DNA of 64,000 bases from Quillaja saponaria (taxonomy: Eukaryota > Streptophyta > Magnoliopsida > Fabales > Quillajaceae): positions 12,559,001-12,623,000 of the forward strand of contig CM055605.1 of NCBI GenBank assembly GCA_029379385.1, written 5' to 3'. How positions within the stretch are numbered: position 1 is the stretch's first letter; each line of letters begins with the position of its first letter. This document shows positions 36,722 through 49,380 of the stretch, piece after piece. Made by a program: the position numbers and the translations under genes. The notes beneath the pieces were generated by a model. It saw nothing but the letters and a program-made list of their open reading frames with translations. It searched no databases and was not told where the DNA came from.

Positions 36722-37199
36722 CTAAAAAACAAGAATAATATAATCATGAACCTCAAAATACCAAGCAACAATGTCACCCACAGCCTATTAATCAACAAAA
36801 AAGGTCTCTGACCCACACAGTATTTAACAAGATTCTCAGGCATGTTATAGCAATATTATATCATCCATGCATTATCCATTATGCATCATCTCCCCCCCAA
36901 ACCTATTTCCACTATTATCAGCTTATCAAGGACATTCAAGAATTATAAGGGTAGGGGTCATAATGAGATTATATAGATTAATATTTCCATAATTGTATCT
37001 AATAGAACCCAAGAACTCAGAATTATGATTGAAAATGTAACACCTACTTCACTAGAAACTCAAACTCAAAAACTAATCACAACCCCCAAAATATAAGTTC
37101 CAACCTACTATCTAACAAGCAAGTAAGCATATAATCACAAGAAAAGAATCTTTCCTATCAAGAGATTGAAAGATTCAAATTAAAAGTAAATAAACTTAC
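36722..37199 (-). other. intron-like segment upstream of ORF3 (element B/C)
   Basis: On the minus strand CTCAA|GTAAGT (donor at 37,199) and TTGTTTTTTAG| (acceptor at 36,722), five bases before the ORF3 start codon. The layout is the same as in element A at 5995-6444. Confidence 0.6.
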
Positions 37200-37919
37200 T
37201 TGAGTTGAAGCAAAGTGTAATGGGCGTGTAAACTGTGGTTAAGGAGAGAGGAATTATGTAAGAGTGAAAGAATTGCCAAGAAAGTGGTTTGTTGAAGATT
37301 TGTCGCCTGAATCCTCTAATTTTTCAACTTTGGGTGTTAGGGTTCAAGGTTAGGTGGTTATGGGGTATGAAATTCCATTTTAAAAATAGAATTCGCGATA
37401 CAGCGTTGCGATGTCAAGTGGTAGACACTGCGGTGCTTAGCCCTAAAATTTGAAATTTTTACAATGCTTGAGTTAACACCATGGCCTCAGTAACATGAAG
37501 CAGCGGCCTAAAAGCCAATTTAAAAAAAAAAATAAGAACGTAGCCTTAGTAAATTGGTGTCCATGGCTCCATGCAATCTATGTAAAACTTTTTTATTTCT
37601 GGGTAAGTGGTGCTAAGGAGTGGATGCCACAACATGGAGCCCTCTGCCTAAAATGGGATTTTTCATTGGATTGAGGAGTTGCGGCTTGGGTATTTGGGAA
37701 ACCACAGCTCTAAGTAATCTAAGTACTTACCTGGGCTTTTCTTTTCCATGGCACCGCCGCTTGAGCTTAGGAGTGCCACCGCGGTGTGCTCTCTATTTGA
37801 TTTTGCTAAGGTTTCTTAGTATTCATTTACCTGAGAAAAGATGATATGAAGGCTGAGTGTAGAGTAAAAATTAAAACATTTTTAAACTAACTAAAAATAA
37901 AGTAAAGATAGGGGCTTAG
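37200..37919 (-). other. spacer between integrase and ORF3, rich in GC palindromic words
   Basis: Holds many short imperfect repeats such as ATGGCACCGCCGC, GCCACCGCGGTG, GCGGTGC and GTTGCGGC. The same kind of block occurs in the LTRs and at the equivalent position of the other family members. Confidence 0.6.
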
Positions 37920-38640
37920 AAACATTATGCTCAAACTCGCCAATAGATGGCAAGCCTTGCCATAAACCAGCTGAAAGAGAGACATGCCTAAAGGGGTCTT
38001 GTAGTCTGTTCAGTATGACCATAATGCATCATCCAATCTCTTGTACCACTCTTTTTGTGATGGACACACAGTCTTCTCTAGAATCCACTTGATCTCTTGA
38101 TTGAAGACCTTAGCTTATCCATTTGTTTATGAATGATAAGCTAGTGCAACCTTGTGAGTCACCCCATATTTAGCAATGAGAGCTTTCACTTATTTGTTGC
38201 AAAAGTAAGACCCTCCATCACTGATGATCGCTCGGGGTGTTCCAAAGTGTGTAAAGATGTTCTTCTTTAAGAAGTTGGTCACGACTTTATAGTCATTGGT
38301 TTGCACAACTATGGCTTCAACCCATTTAAAGACATAATCCACAGTAACAAGAATGTATTGATTGGTGTATGAGGAGATGATTGGACCCATGAAGTCCATC
38401 CCTTATACATCAAACAATTCCACTTCTAGTATGTTGTTAAGTGGCATCCTATTCTTCCTAGATATATTGCCCATCCTTTGGCACCTGTCACATTTGCAGT
38501 AGTTCAGCTCTTTCTAAAGTATCCTCCATACTCCGAAGCATTGCAATGGTGAAGTATACTCTCCATCTCTTCCTCTGGAACACCTTCTTAATATATGATA
38601 AGCATAATGCTTAAATAAGAAGGGGTCTTCCCGAATAAAG
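37920..38640 (-). pseudogene. integrase remnant, element B/C
   Basis: Minus-strand core with MDFMGPIISSYTNQYIL, VDYVFKWVEAI, NFLKKNIFTHFGTPRAIIS and DGGSYFCNK (two catalytic aspartate blocks) at 38,190-38,400. The region near 38,000-38,160 contains the expected E block and ends with a VYGKACHL motif near 37,940. The zinc-binding part lies at about 38,430-38,640. The C-terminal domain after VYGKACHL is deleted. Confidence 0.88.
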
Positions 38641-38849
38641 AATTTGGTATCATGTAAAATCTTTCTTTTGCTAAGAAGTTAAGAAGTCAAGTAAGGAGGA
38701 AAGACTTTGCCAACTAGATAGTTGACAAAGTCAGCATACCAGGGCAATGGTTTATTAACAACTTGGAAGAGTTTTTCATTCGAGAATGTTTCATTTATAT
38801 GAGTGGGTTCAACCACTTAGTTATCTCCTTCCAGCCTTGATAAGTGATC

Positions 38850-40880
38850 AGCCACTTAATTTTTAGAGCCATGTCGGTCTCTTATATCCAAGTTAAATTA
38901 TTGTAGTAATAAGATCCACCTTATCAACCTAGGTTTTGCATCTTTCTTGTCGATCAAATATTTAATAGCAGAATGGTCAGTAAAAATAATGACAAAAATT
39001 CTAATTAAATAAAATCAAAATTTGTTAAAAGCAAACACTACTGCTAAAAGTTCTTTTTCAGTTGTGATATAGTTCAATTAAGCACCATTTTAAAGTTTTG
39101 CAAAGTATATAGAGTGAAAAATCTTTTCTTTTCATTGCCCTAACAGTGCCCCTACCGCATGGTCACTAGCATTACGCATCAATTCAAAGGATAGGTTCTA
39201 ATTTAGGGTTACCATAATTGAGGGAGGCTATTAATCTATTTTTCAATTCTAAAAATGCATCAAGACATGCATCATCAAATATGAATGAAATGTCTTTTTC
39301 TAAGAGATTGTAAAGTGGTTTGTATATTTTTGAAAAGTCCTTTATGAATCTCCTATAGAATCCAGCATGGCCTAGAAAGCTTCTTATTCCTCTTGAACTA
39401 AGGGGAAATAATTTTCTATAGTTTCTATCTTAGCTCGATCTACCTCATTCTCTTGTTAGATACCTTATGGCCTAGAACTATACATTCTTTTACCATAAAA
39501 TGAACTTTTCCCATGTTAAGACCAAGTTAATCTATTCACATCTTTTAAGCTTTAAAGTTAAATTATGCAGGCATTCATCATATGAATCACCTAAAACAGA
39601 AAAATCATCCATAAAAACTTCAAGCCCTTGTTCCACCATATCGATGAAAATTACCATCATGCATCTTTGAAAGGTGACTAAGACATTACATAAACCAAAC
39701 GACATTCTTCTAAAAGCAAAGGTGCTATGAAGGCAAGTAAATGTAGTTTTTTCTTTGCTTTCTAGGATAATAGCAATTTGATTATATCCCGAATAACCAT
39801 CTAGAAAGCAATAGTATTCCTTACCTGCCAGTTGGTTTAGCATTTAGTCAATGAATGGAAAAGGAAAGTGGTCCTTCCTTGTAGCTTTGTTTAGCTTTCG
39901 GTAGTCAATGCACACCATCCAACCAGTAAGGGTTATTGTAGGAATAAGTTCATTGTTTGCATTTGTAACTACTGTCATCCATCCTTTCTTTGGTACACAT
40001 TAGATAGGACTTACCCAATAACAATCTGAAATTGAATAGATAATTCCATTATCTAACCACTTGATTATTATTATTTTCACCATCTCAATGCTCTTTTGTG
40101 TTCTCTAAATACACAAAGAAGTTTGTCTTCCTGCATGTTAGTAAGAGAAACAAAAATAATAATAGGCAAAGTAGATGAATGACCAAGAAAAGCATACCTT
40201 ATATGATTAGGTAATGGTTTCAGCTCCAAGGTAGGAGGTTCTTCAATTGATGGCCTTGATCCAAATGTAGTGAATAGTGGTAAATCCAAATTTTCAAATC
40301 TTGGATTTGGTTTTAGCATATGTGGTTATGCATCTAATAATTTCATACACTCCTTAAAATCATCATTTTCTCTTGTAGTGTTTGAAATTATTGAAGCTTC
40401 AAGAGAGTCACTTGGATGTTCTTCCAAGAAAATCTCTTGAACAAGATTACTCACCATATCAATTGCAAAACACTTTTAATAGTCTTGAGGGAATTTCATG
40501 GATTGAAATATATTAAATTCCATGAAATTTAATCTCTTGATCATTTACTCTCATAATAAGTTAACCTTTTTGGACATCAATTAGTGTCTTACCAGTAGCT
40601 AGAAAATGTCTTCCTAATATAATAGGTACCTCCCTATTCTTTTCTATGTCTAAAATTATGAAATCAGCAGGGAAGATCAATATGTCCACCTTAACTAGAA
40701 CATCCTCTATAATTCCTTTAGGGTGTGTAAGTAATCTATTAACTAATTGTGGAGTTACTGATGTTGATTTTACTTAACCTATTCCTAGCTTTTGATAAAT
40801 TCATAAGGACATTAAATTTATACTAGCTCTTAAATCACAAAGTGCCTAACCAAAATGTTGTGTGCCTATGGTGTAAGAAA
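38850..40880 (-). pseudogene. protease, reverse transcriptase and RNase H remnant, element B/C
   Basis: Protease-like region at about 40,560-40,880, followed by the linker LPLFTTFGSRPSIEEPPTL at 40,077-40,319. RT runs from about 40,020. The segment 39,532-39,843 is open and carries LDGYSGYNQIAI, an FGLCN block and the catalytic FMDDFSVLGDS. RNase H lies at about 38,870-39,400. Between blocks there are stops and frameshifts, and the FGLCNAPATFQ motif is changed to FGLCNVLVTFQ. Domain order and motif style are those of Athila/Tat Ty3/gypsy elements. Confidence 0.92.
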
Positions 40881-40889
40881 TAGTAAAAC

Positions 40890-42480
40890 TACCTAGATCT
40901 TTAATTTGGGTGGTAGCTTCTTCTGAAGTATGATGAGATACTCTTCAGTAAGTGCAACAATGTCATGATCACCAAGCTTCCTATTCTTGGACCGAATGTC
41001 TTTCATGAATTTTGCATAGCTTGGCATTTGTTCAAGAACTTCTGTAAATGGAATGTTTATGTGGAGTTTCTTGAACACATCCAGAAATTTCTAAAATTGC
41101 TTGTCAAGGTTCTACTTGTGGAACCTTTGGGGGAATGGAAAAGGAGGATTTTCCTTCTTAGGCTCAACAACTACCTTCTTTTCCTTTTCTATAATTTCAG
41201 TAGGCAATTCTTTTTTAGTAGGAAATATAGGGGTTTCATCATCTTGTATTTTCTTTTTCTACTCCTCTAACTTTATCCCACTCCTAAGAGTGATTGCCTT
41301 ACATTATTCCTTACCTTTCTTTCTTGGGTTTGCTTCAGTATCATTAAGAAGGGCACTATGAGGTCTACTAATCAAAGCATTTGTTAGTTGCCTAATTTGA
41401 GTCTCCAATGTTCTTAAGGAAGCAGCTTAGCTTTGAATAATAGAATCAGTCCTAGACATGTATTATAAACATATGTTTTCCAAGGATGGCTTCTTTTTAA
41501 AAGCTTCTTGCCTTTATGGAGCTTGAAATTCATGAGGTGGATTAGGTCTTGCAACTTGTGATCTTTGATTATTCCAACCAAAATTTAGGTGGTTTCTCCA
41601 TCTTGGATTATATGTATTCGAATAAGGGTTGTTTTGAAGGTTGAAATTCTAAACATATTGAATCGCTTTAGTATTTGGGCATTAGTCCATGGTATGACCT
41701 TTGCCATAAGCTTCACATACCAAGGCAGCGGCCTTAGATTGTTGTTGCATTCTAAAATTATCAAACATCTTTGTCAACCTAGTCACTTATGTCGTCAAAG
41801 CAGTAATGGCATCAATTTCATGAATTCTAGCTACTCTTATAAATGTTATTCTTTCAGTTGACCATTGATAAGAGTTTGAGGCCATCTCTTCCAAAAGGTC
41901 ATAGGCATCATCCGTAGAATTACCCATCAAAGCACCACCACCACCAGTATCAATTGCTGTTATAGTTTAGTTTCCTAAACCATTATAAAAGGTATGCACT
42001 TGCAACCACTTAGGAATGCCATGATGTGGGCACTTTCTCATCAAGTCTTTATATCTCTCACATGCCTCATAAAGAGACTCTTGATCTTGTTAAAGGAATT
42101 ATATGATTTCATTCCTTAGCTTGGCAATTTTAGCTGGAGGAAAGAATTTGGCCATAAATTTTTGTGTCATGTCTAACCAAATGGTGATGAAATGTTGAGG
42201 TAATGAATACAACCAACTTTTTGTCTTATCTCGGAGTGAGAAAGGAGAAAGCCTAAGGAGGACTACATAAGTGTGGGGGTCTTTACTTGAATGTTTCGCA
42301 CAACTCCAAGAATGAGACTAGATAAGTATAGGGGTATTTACTTGGTAATCCCCAAACTGAGTAGATTGTTGAATCATCTGGATTGTGCCCGATTTGATCT
42401 GAAAATTGTTCACAGCAATAGTGGATCATTGAATGCTAGAATGAAGGCCTTACACAAGAGGGACAACATCATCCCTTAAA
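40890..42480 (-). pseudogene. gag remnant, element B/C
   Basis: Minus-strand gag core near 41,880-42,080: ESLYEACERYKDLMRKCPHH, then a WLQVHTFYNGL block and GGGALMGNSTDDAYDLLEE. A C-terminal part at 41,340-41,480 (ETQIRQLTNALISRPHSALL) and the gag/PR junction at 40,893-41,078 (LHINIPFTEVLEQMPSYAKF, LGDHDIVALTEE) follow. Many stops. The core matches the retrotransposon gag family of Athila-like elements. Confidence 0.85.
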
Positions 42481-42703
42481 GCCTTGTTTTCATGAGTTTA
42501 TTGATCATCACCCATTGCACTAGATTGTTATAGGATTTAGTTCTTTCTCAACTTTCTAAGCGTTCATTTGATCTTGGGATCGTATGGAATTAGTTTCAAA
42601 TCTCTAATGTGTTGCATGCAATGTCAATAGCACCTGAAATCAAGAATGAAAACTTGAATTAGAAGTAAGCTTATAATGATATTAACAAAATAAAATAAAT
42701 TAT

Positions 42704-42721
42704 TCCCCAGCAACAGAACCA
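42704..42721 (-). other. primer binding site, element B/C
   Basis: On the minus strand TGGTTCTGTTGCTGGGGA, separated from the LTR end by a short AGTTTT-like spacer. It resembles TGGCGCCGTTGCCGGGGA (3' end of aspartate tRNA, used by Athila-type elements), with mainly C-to-T differences. Confidence 0.75.
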
Positions 42722-42727
42722 AAAACT

Positions 42728-44198
42728 TGATAGGGATTGTACAAATGCAAGCTCACATATCATCCACAAGTAATAGTAAGTAAAGATCGTTCCAACAAGT
42801 AATAATAATTATTTTTTTATGCTAATTACGACTATGATGTAGTGTAACTCTAATTAAGCCTAATGCAAATTCAGAGATTATAAATTCGATTTATAAAAAT
42901 ATTAAAACTAAGTCTAGATTCATGATCTTCCTCACACCACACCTTAATAACTTTAATTCAATTTAATTCTTGCAATAGGTAATATTAACCCAGATTTCTT
43001 AATCAATTACTCACATACTCTTATGTCTAGCAAATATATATTTCCTTTAGTGTAATTCCCTATATTCCTACGAGAATTATTCTAAAGCAAACTCATTAAG
43101 AACCAATCTTCTTATTACGTATGGTAAAAAAGTATTTCCTTATCTCTAAATTAGATCATTCAAATCATATGAACAATCCAAACATAAGCTATATAGGCTA
43201 AGGCTAATCCCAAAACTGACTCTTCGAAGTCAATTCCATAATTTCTATTCAATCTAAGTGGTGATCAAGTAATTATAAGCATTAAGAACAAAGCAATATA
43301 AATACTAAAACTAAAGCATGCATTAAATTAAAACTAAAGCTACATCGGCTACATATGAGTTCAATCATTACCCTTAGAGTATGACTACTCCATATTAATT
43401 GCAAAAAACATAGTCATTACAAGTAAATAGAAAATAAGAAGAAGAAGAAATAGAAACTAGAAGTTGTCATTCTTTAGGTCTCCTTCAGCTCACTAGCACT
43501 TTTTATCACGGGGTCTAGTGTATCTCTAAGCTTTAGCATTCCTCTTCTATTTATAAGCCTCTTTTCTCCTATTTTAATTAAAATAGAAGTCCTCAAAATT
43601 CGTACATGGGCTACGGCGTGTGCATATATGGCACTATGGCACTACAAGTTCTATTTAATTCCAATATGACACATCTTGTACCCGCCGCGGCTTCTCATAG
43701 TTGGGCACTGTGGAGCTAAACTTTGCATATTTTATGAAAGTCATCTTTAGTTTGGTGTTGCGGCTTCATAATCATCATGCTACAGCTTCAGTCTTCAAGC
43801 ACTAAAGTTCATGCTCCCTGACTTCTTCGAGTTTTATGCTTATTTTGACACACCGCAACTTAGTCATATCTGTGCCGCAGGTGAAGCCTCTTTGTTTGAT
43901 CCATCAATTTTTTCCTTTTGTGGCACTACAACCTCATATTCTTCAGCTCTGCGGTGCCTATTGAATTGCTTTCTTTCTCTAGTCTTAACTAGGACATTGC
44001 AAAAACACCTAAAACAAATTAAATACCAAAATTCGTAAAACTACTCCTAATTAAGATAAAAACTCTACAAAACTCTTAAAATAACCTAAAACAACTAAAA
44101 TACTATATTGGACTAATATTCTAATTCAAAATATTAGGATTATCATCATATATGAATTAAAATCATTATGAAATAACTCTATTATTTTAAAGTTATCA
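42728..44198 (-). repeat. 5' LTR of element B/C
   Basis: 1,471 bp. Plus-strand left end TGATAGGGATTG, right end AAAGTTATCA. Partner of 32,784-34,212, roughly 85% identical by eye over the first 130 bases. Confidence 0.92.
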
Positions 44199-45561
44199 AT
44201 TGCCTTTTAAGTTTTAAAATGTGCTAAATTCTTGAGTTTAGGATTAGAAGTCAATCGTTTCTTTTTAAAGTTTAGTTATGTTTATTTAAGATTTTATTAT
44301 TTAATTGTGTTTGACTCAATTTGTGATTAGTTTTGTTTATTTTAATTTTTAGTTATTTATTTGGTTTTAAATTTGTTTGAAGCAATGACTAACTAAAACT
44401 TAAAAAGGATGGATAAGTTTGAAGCTAGAGCTGCGACACTGAACATTTAAGCACCATGGTGCTGAAGGAGTAGCATGCATTGTGACGGTATAGAGTTGTT
44501 GCATGATGGTGGAAATTAAGAAATTCAGGCTTAAAGCCAAAAAGTATGGTGTTAGGAAGTTGATGCTGCAGTGCAAGAGGACATCATGTGTTCGTTTAAA
44601 ATCCAGAGAGCTTGGTGCCGCAGCAGCGCTGGAACAGGTAATGTAGAGGCGCTCGTACAATAAAATAAAATCTTGGTTGATTTGAATTAGGAGAAAAAAG
44701 CAGAAAGGGTTGAAGGCTAAGGTATAGAAAACACAACATAACAAAGAAGATTAGACATTTTAAGGATTTCTTGAAGATTCGAAGATGTGACAACTCTAGT
44801 TTTCTCTTCATTCCTTCTAATTTTTTGATTTCTCTTATAATGACAATTATGTTTTTTTTTTTATTAATTAGTATGGAGTGGTTTCCTTTTATAGGGTTAC
44901 AATTGAGCTCAACATGCAGCCTATATATTCTTTGTTTTTTAATTATTTTTGTTAATGGTTTTAGGTTATTTATGTTCATCTTGTTCTTTATGCTTCTAGT
45001 TAGTTGATTACCAATTAGAGTAATTAGTAAAATAAACTTGGAAAAGGAAATTTAGGGTTAGCCATAGATGAACAAGCATATGATTAAATTATTCATATAA
45101 TTGAGTAATTTGATTTGCCTGAGAGATAAGAATATGCTATCTTGCCATATGTAGTCAATTTAGAGTTTAGAATTAGTGAATCATTCTTAATGTAATTCGC
45201 ATAGGAATATAGTAAATTAAATAAGGGAGAAAATATTTTAAGGACATTGGAAGATGTTTATAATTGATTTAGAACTCTAGGTTAATAACTTAATCTATTA
45301 CATAATTTAAGAGGGAGTAAAGGGGAATTAGTTGAAGTGTTGAAGGATATTGTGAACTTGGGGTTTAACATTAAAGTTTAAAAGCAATTTAGTTATAAAC
45401 ATAGCTTGCAAAACAATTCGGTTGTTTGAATAAGGTTAAGGTGTTCTAATTTTAGTATTTAGCAATATTATTAGTAATAATTTCTCTTAGGTTAGACATC
45501 CTAATTATCATTGTATTATTTGTTACAAGACGTGCACTTGTGTGATTGAAAATCTACAACA
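44199..45561 (+). repeat. 5' LTR of element E, main part
   Basis: Continues from 32,783 after the B/C insertion. With the first piece it totals about 1.39 kb, the family LTR length. It contains the landmark order of the plus-oriented LTR at 9001 ('agtatggagtgg', 'gattaccaattagagta', 'gagagataagaatatgct', 'gcataggaatat'). It ends CTACAACA, followed by AGTTTT and a PBS. Confidence 0.85.
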
Positions 45562-45567
45562 AGTTTT

Positions 45568-45585
45568 TGGTGTTGCTGTCGGGGA
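45568..45585 (+). other. primer binding site, element E
   Basis: TGGTGTTGCTGTCGGGGA, 13 of 18 matches to the aspartate-tRNA-type PBS; all five differences are C/T. Confidence 0.8.
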
Positions 45586-45659
45586 ACTATTCTACTTTTA
45601 TTGTTAATCTTAATACTAAGTATTCTTACTCTTAATTCAAACATTGTTTTTCTGTAATT

Positions 45660-46680
45660 TCAGGTTATCTTGGATATTGTATGTGAAAAACTCGACACTG
45701 GGAACTCGCTTCTTTTGATCTAGAAATTGAAAGAACTTTTCAAAGATTTTGAAAAGAACACTCTCAAGTTTCAAGTCAACTTAAAGCAATGGCTAAGCAA
45801 GTTCAAGAACCTAAGTCTTTGCTCGAGTATGATATCCCACTCATGTAAGGCCTTTGTCCAAGCATCTGAATACCTACCATTAGTGCTAACATTTTCGAGA
45901 TCAAGCGAGCGATCATTCAAATAATTCAGACATTAGTGTAATTTGGAGGGTTACCGAATGTTGACCCAAATTCCCATATTTTTAATTTTTTAAAAATTTG
46001 CAACACTGTTCAAGCACAACGAGGTGTTGGAGGAAAAAATAAAGAGGCTCTTCCCCTTCTCAATTTAAGATTAGGCAAAGAGCTAGCTGAACTTACTCTC
46101 GATTGGATCCATCACTACTTAGGAAGACTTAACCCATAAAGTTTTGGCTAAGTTCCTCCCACTAGCCAAAACAGCAAAGATAAGGAACGACATTACCTCC
46201 TTTGTATAGTTTGTTTTGGAGTCACTGTAAGAAGCATGGGAAAGATACAAAGTTTTACTAAGAATGTGTCCCACCATGGGCTACCTAAGTGGCTGCAAGT
46301 TCAAACCTTTTACAATGGGCTAATGGGAACAATTAATGCGGCTGGTGGAGGAGTACTAATGGGTAAATCCATTGATGAAGCCTATGATTTGCTGGAGTTC
46401 ATTATATTGATGCAATTATAACCTTGATTGCACAAGTGGTTTATCTTATAGAAAAATTTTGACATCTTTAATGTCCATTCTACTCAAAGTCCATTTGTAG
46501 CATGCAAAAATTATAGAGAAGTACATGTTATTAACTAATGCCCTTCTAACCATGAATCAACAAATTTTGTTGGAAACTTTAATATGTAGCAGAACAATGT
46601 CTATTTCAACACATACAATCCAGGTTTGAGGAATCATCCTAACTTTAGATGGAATAATCAAGGACCTTCTACTGCAGTGT
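45660..46680 (+). pseudogene. gag remnant, element E
   Basis: Plus-strand decayed gag: FKDFEKNTLKFQVN at 45,730; a stretch near 45,950-46,130 with GGLPNVDPNSHIFNFLKICN and ELTLDWIHHYL; then 46,210-46,420 open with VSHHGLPKWLQVQTFYNGLM, GGGVLMGKSIDEAYDLLEF. A former zinc-knuckle/NYRGEGH-like and asparagine-rich tail runs to 46,680. Element D interrupts it exactly there. Stops are frequent. Confidence 0.85.
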
Positions 46681-48105
46681 TGTGAAAAATACTATGCAAG
46701 TGCACATATCTTTTTAACGAGTAATACAGAGTAAGTGAAGTATCGTTCCCACGAGGAATTAATTCTATCAAGCTAAGTACTAAAATTTACCAATTCTAAC
46801 TTTATCTAGATGATTGAAATTTTGAGATTATTAACTATGATTAAACTAAAACAAGTAAATAAATAATTAAATATAATAATTATGTTATTAACCTAGGGTT
46901 CCAAGGTAATTATAAGTATCTTTCGAGTTGTTTATAATTTATACCTTAATTAATCAACTCACTATATGTCCATGAGAATTGAATGAAGCAAGGTTCATTA
47001 AGAACAAAACTAAATTGTCTGCACAAGGTATATAGGTATATGTCTATCATATATGCAAATAAAATTCAACCAAGTGAATGTATTTGAATATGTGTTATAT
47101 CATTCAAGGCTAACCTAGATTCCCTTTGTCAAGGTTCCTCTAAATTACCTGAATCAATCTAATTGATGATTAAACAATTAGAAGCAATGACCATAGAATG
47201 ACGTAAATAACATAAACATCAAACCCTAAGCAATCTAGAGATAAAATTAAGTCAAGCTATATGTGAGTTCCATCATAATCCTAGAAAAATGATTTAGTTC
47301 ATGCTACCAAAAGTAAACATTACTACAACTAAACAAATCATCAAGAACATACAAAGAAGCTATAGAAATGAAGGAATAAGAGAAAAACTATGAAGATATT
47401 GGTCTCTAAGTCCTTCAATATCCTTGCTCCTCTAGCTCTAAGCACTCTCAATCAACTTTATATCTTTAAAATTCCCTTGCTCAATTGTGTGTTTAGAATC
47501 CCCAAGCCATTTTCTCTCTTATAGGCTTCAAAATCATGAATTAGAGTCCAATTCATAGTAGATTTCTCGGGCCAGCTCTGCAGCCACGAACTTTCTGGCA
47601 CTTCAGCACTGATTTTTGCATGAAACAGAGGTCTAGCATGATATTAGGCGCCTTAGCTACAGAAGTCTGGCACCCTAGCACCAACTATCAGCGGCTTAGC
47701 ACTAATTGAAGTTGTTTTTGCAATTCTTGGCCGAGAGCTTGGGCGATGGGGTGCTCACTTTCTGCAACTTATGCACCAGACTAGTTTGGTTTTCTTTTTA
47801 GTGCTGCAGATTTCATGGCATAGGCTCCCAACGAGCTAAAATCCTAATCCTTGAGTAATTAGTCTTCAAAAAGGACTCTTTGAAGCATTGTACTTTCAAA
47901 ATATACAACCAAAATTTAATAGAAATGAAACTCTTATTTAAAAGCTAAATCCAAAGTAATAATAACTAAAACATGACATTTTAAAGCAATATGAATTAAA
48001 CTTCAAACGAAGCTAAAACTAAACAATTTGTAATACAAAACTCAAGAACCTAGCTAAAATGAATGCACAATGTGATGTAATATAAGTTATTTTAGGAACT
48101 TATCA
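46681..48105 (-). repeat. 3' LTR of element D
   Basis: Plus-strand ends TGTGAAAAATAC and AACTTATCA (minus start TGATAAGTTCC), 1,425 bp. 'gtatcgttcccacgaggaat' and 'tatcacaccccaaacttaag' mirror the other LTRs and PPT. A GC-richer motif block lies at about 47,560-47,830. Confidence 0.85.
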
Positions 48106-49380
48106 CACCCCAAACTTAAGATTTTGCTAGTCCTCAAGGAAAAGAGTAAAATAAACAAACGATATAGTTAAAGATATATTACACCAAAAGAATGATATCC
48201 CCATAACATCCTTAAAAGTTTTATCGAATCTTAACTTATTGTCAACCATAAGGTATCATTCAAACTACTGTTCAACTCAAAAGCAAGCATCATTTTCAAA
48301 TAGATTTCCAAGTGTGTGTGTGTGTGTATAATCTCTTTACCTCAAATTGCATGCAACTCGGATAAGTTTATGCCTATTCTGGCTAGCATTCAAACCCTGT
48401 AAGTTTTCTTTTCAAACCTCTCTCCAGTAATGTAGACTAATACTAAGCCAAAGATCAATAGGTCTTTCAAAGCTTGTAACGTAGGTTTGGGCAATGGTAT
48501 GATGAAAGGAATTTTAAAGGCACAAGTTACCCTAAGAAAAAATCACTCTATACCAACTTTTGAGAGCTTTTATACAACCCAAGTACCTCCAATTCATCTT
48601 GTTCTTTTCTTTTTCACTTCATAACGAACAACCAAATGTATATTGTTTCTTTTTTCTTTCTTTTTTCACAACTCCACCTTTTTCTCCTATACTTAGCATA
48701 GCTCAATGTTTATCTAGAATGATCAAATGCTCAAGAGTAAGGGTTCAAAATTGGAGTTAACAATACATGGTGTAAGCAAATAACATGGGTGATGAAGAAA
48801 AAGCCAAATAGGCTCAATGGGATATACTAGGGATATATTTAAACAAGGTTAGCTTGAAAGGCTCAATATATTCAAAAATGGCCTAAATCCTATCCTTAGC
48901 TTAGCTTCGTCTATGATTTTGCCTCAAAGGGAAATCAAACAAATTCTAGAGCTCTAAACCAAACAATGACATGCTAAACATAAACCGTCTTTAATAAGCA
49001 ACACAATCCTAATAAAAAGATCAAGTGCACAATAAATGTTGGAAATCATATCCTCAGTGCTACTAACTCAAGAATTGAAACACAAGTGTCAAGATTACAT
49101 GATAACCAAATTCTTACAATAGGATGGGGGAATCACATCATAATAATATAATAGCATCACAACCAACAACACTGTAAAACAACGACACACTTAAAGATGA
49201 ACAACATAAAACAACTATACAACCTAAACACCAACAACATAAAGTACCCAAAAACACATATCTCACCCCCAAACATAAACATGACATTGTCCTCAATGGA
49301 ATAAATTAACAATACAGAAAATAAAGTAAGAAAAGGAAACTTCCCTGAAAAGTGAAGTAAGGCGGAGAGCGCTTAATCCT
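48106..49380 (-). other. PPT and 3' untranslated region of element D
   Basis: On the minus strand AAGTTTGGGGTG abuts the LTR (PPT). The rest is noncoding and colinear with the 3' UTRs of the other copies. Contains a GT microsatellite at about 48,312-48,327. Confidence 0.65.

Larger units (their letters stand above)
32784..44198 (-). mobile_element. Athila/Tat-like Ty3/gypsy element B/C, near complete
   Basis: An 11.4-kb element on the minus strand: 5' LTR 42,728-44,198, PBS, gag, PR-RT-RNase H, integrase, spacer, intron-like leader, ORF3, 3' UTR, PPT, 3' LTR 32,784-34,212. Flanks are ATTGT (32,779-32,783) and ATTGC (44,199-44,203), a 5-bp target duplication with one C/T difference. The LTRs are visibly diverged and all genes carry stops, so it is an old, inactive insertion. 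The PBS type, the third ORF and the gag style point to the Athila/Tat branch. Confidence 0.92.

Noticed and set aside
44400..44979. Minus-strand frames of 114 and 127 codons
   Set aside because: They lie inside the plus-oriented LTR of element E and run antisense to it.
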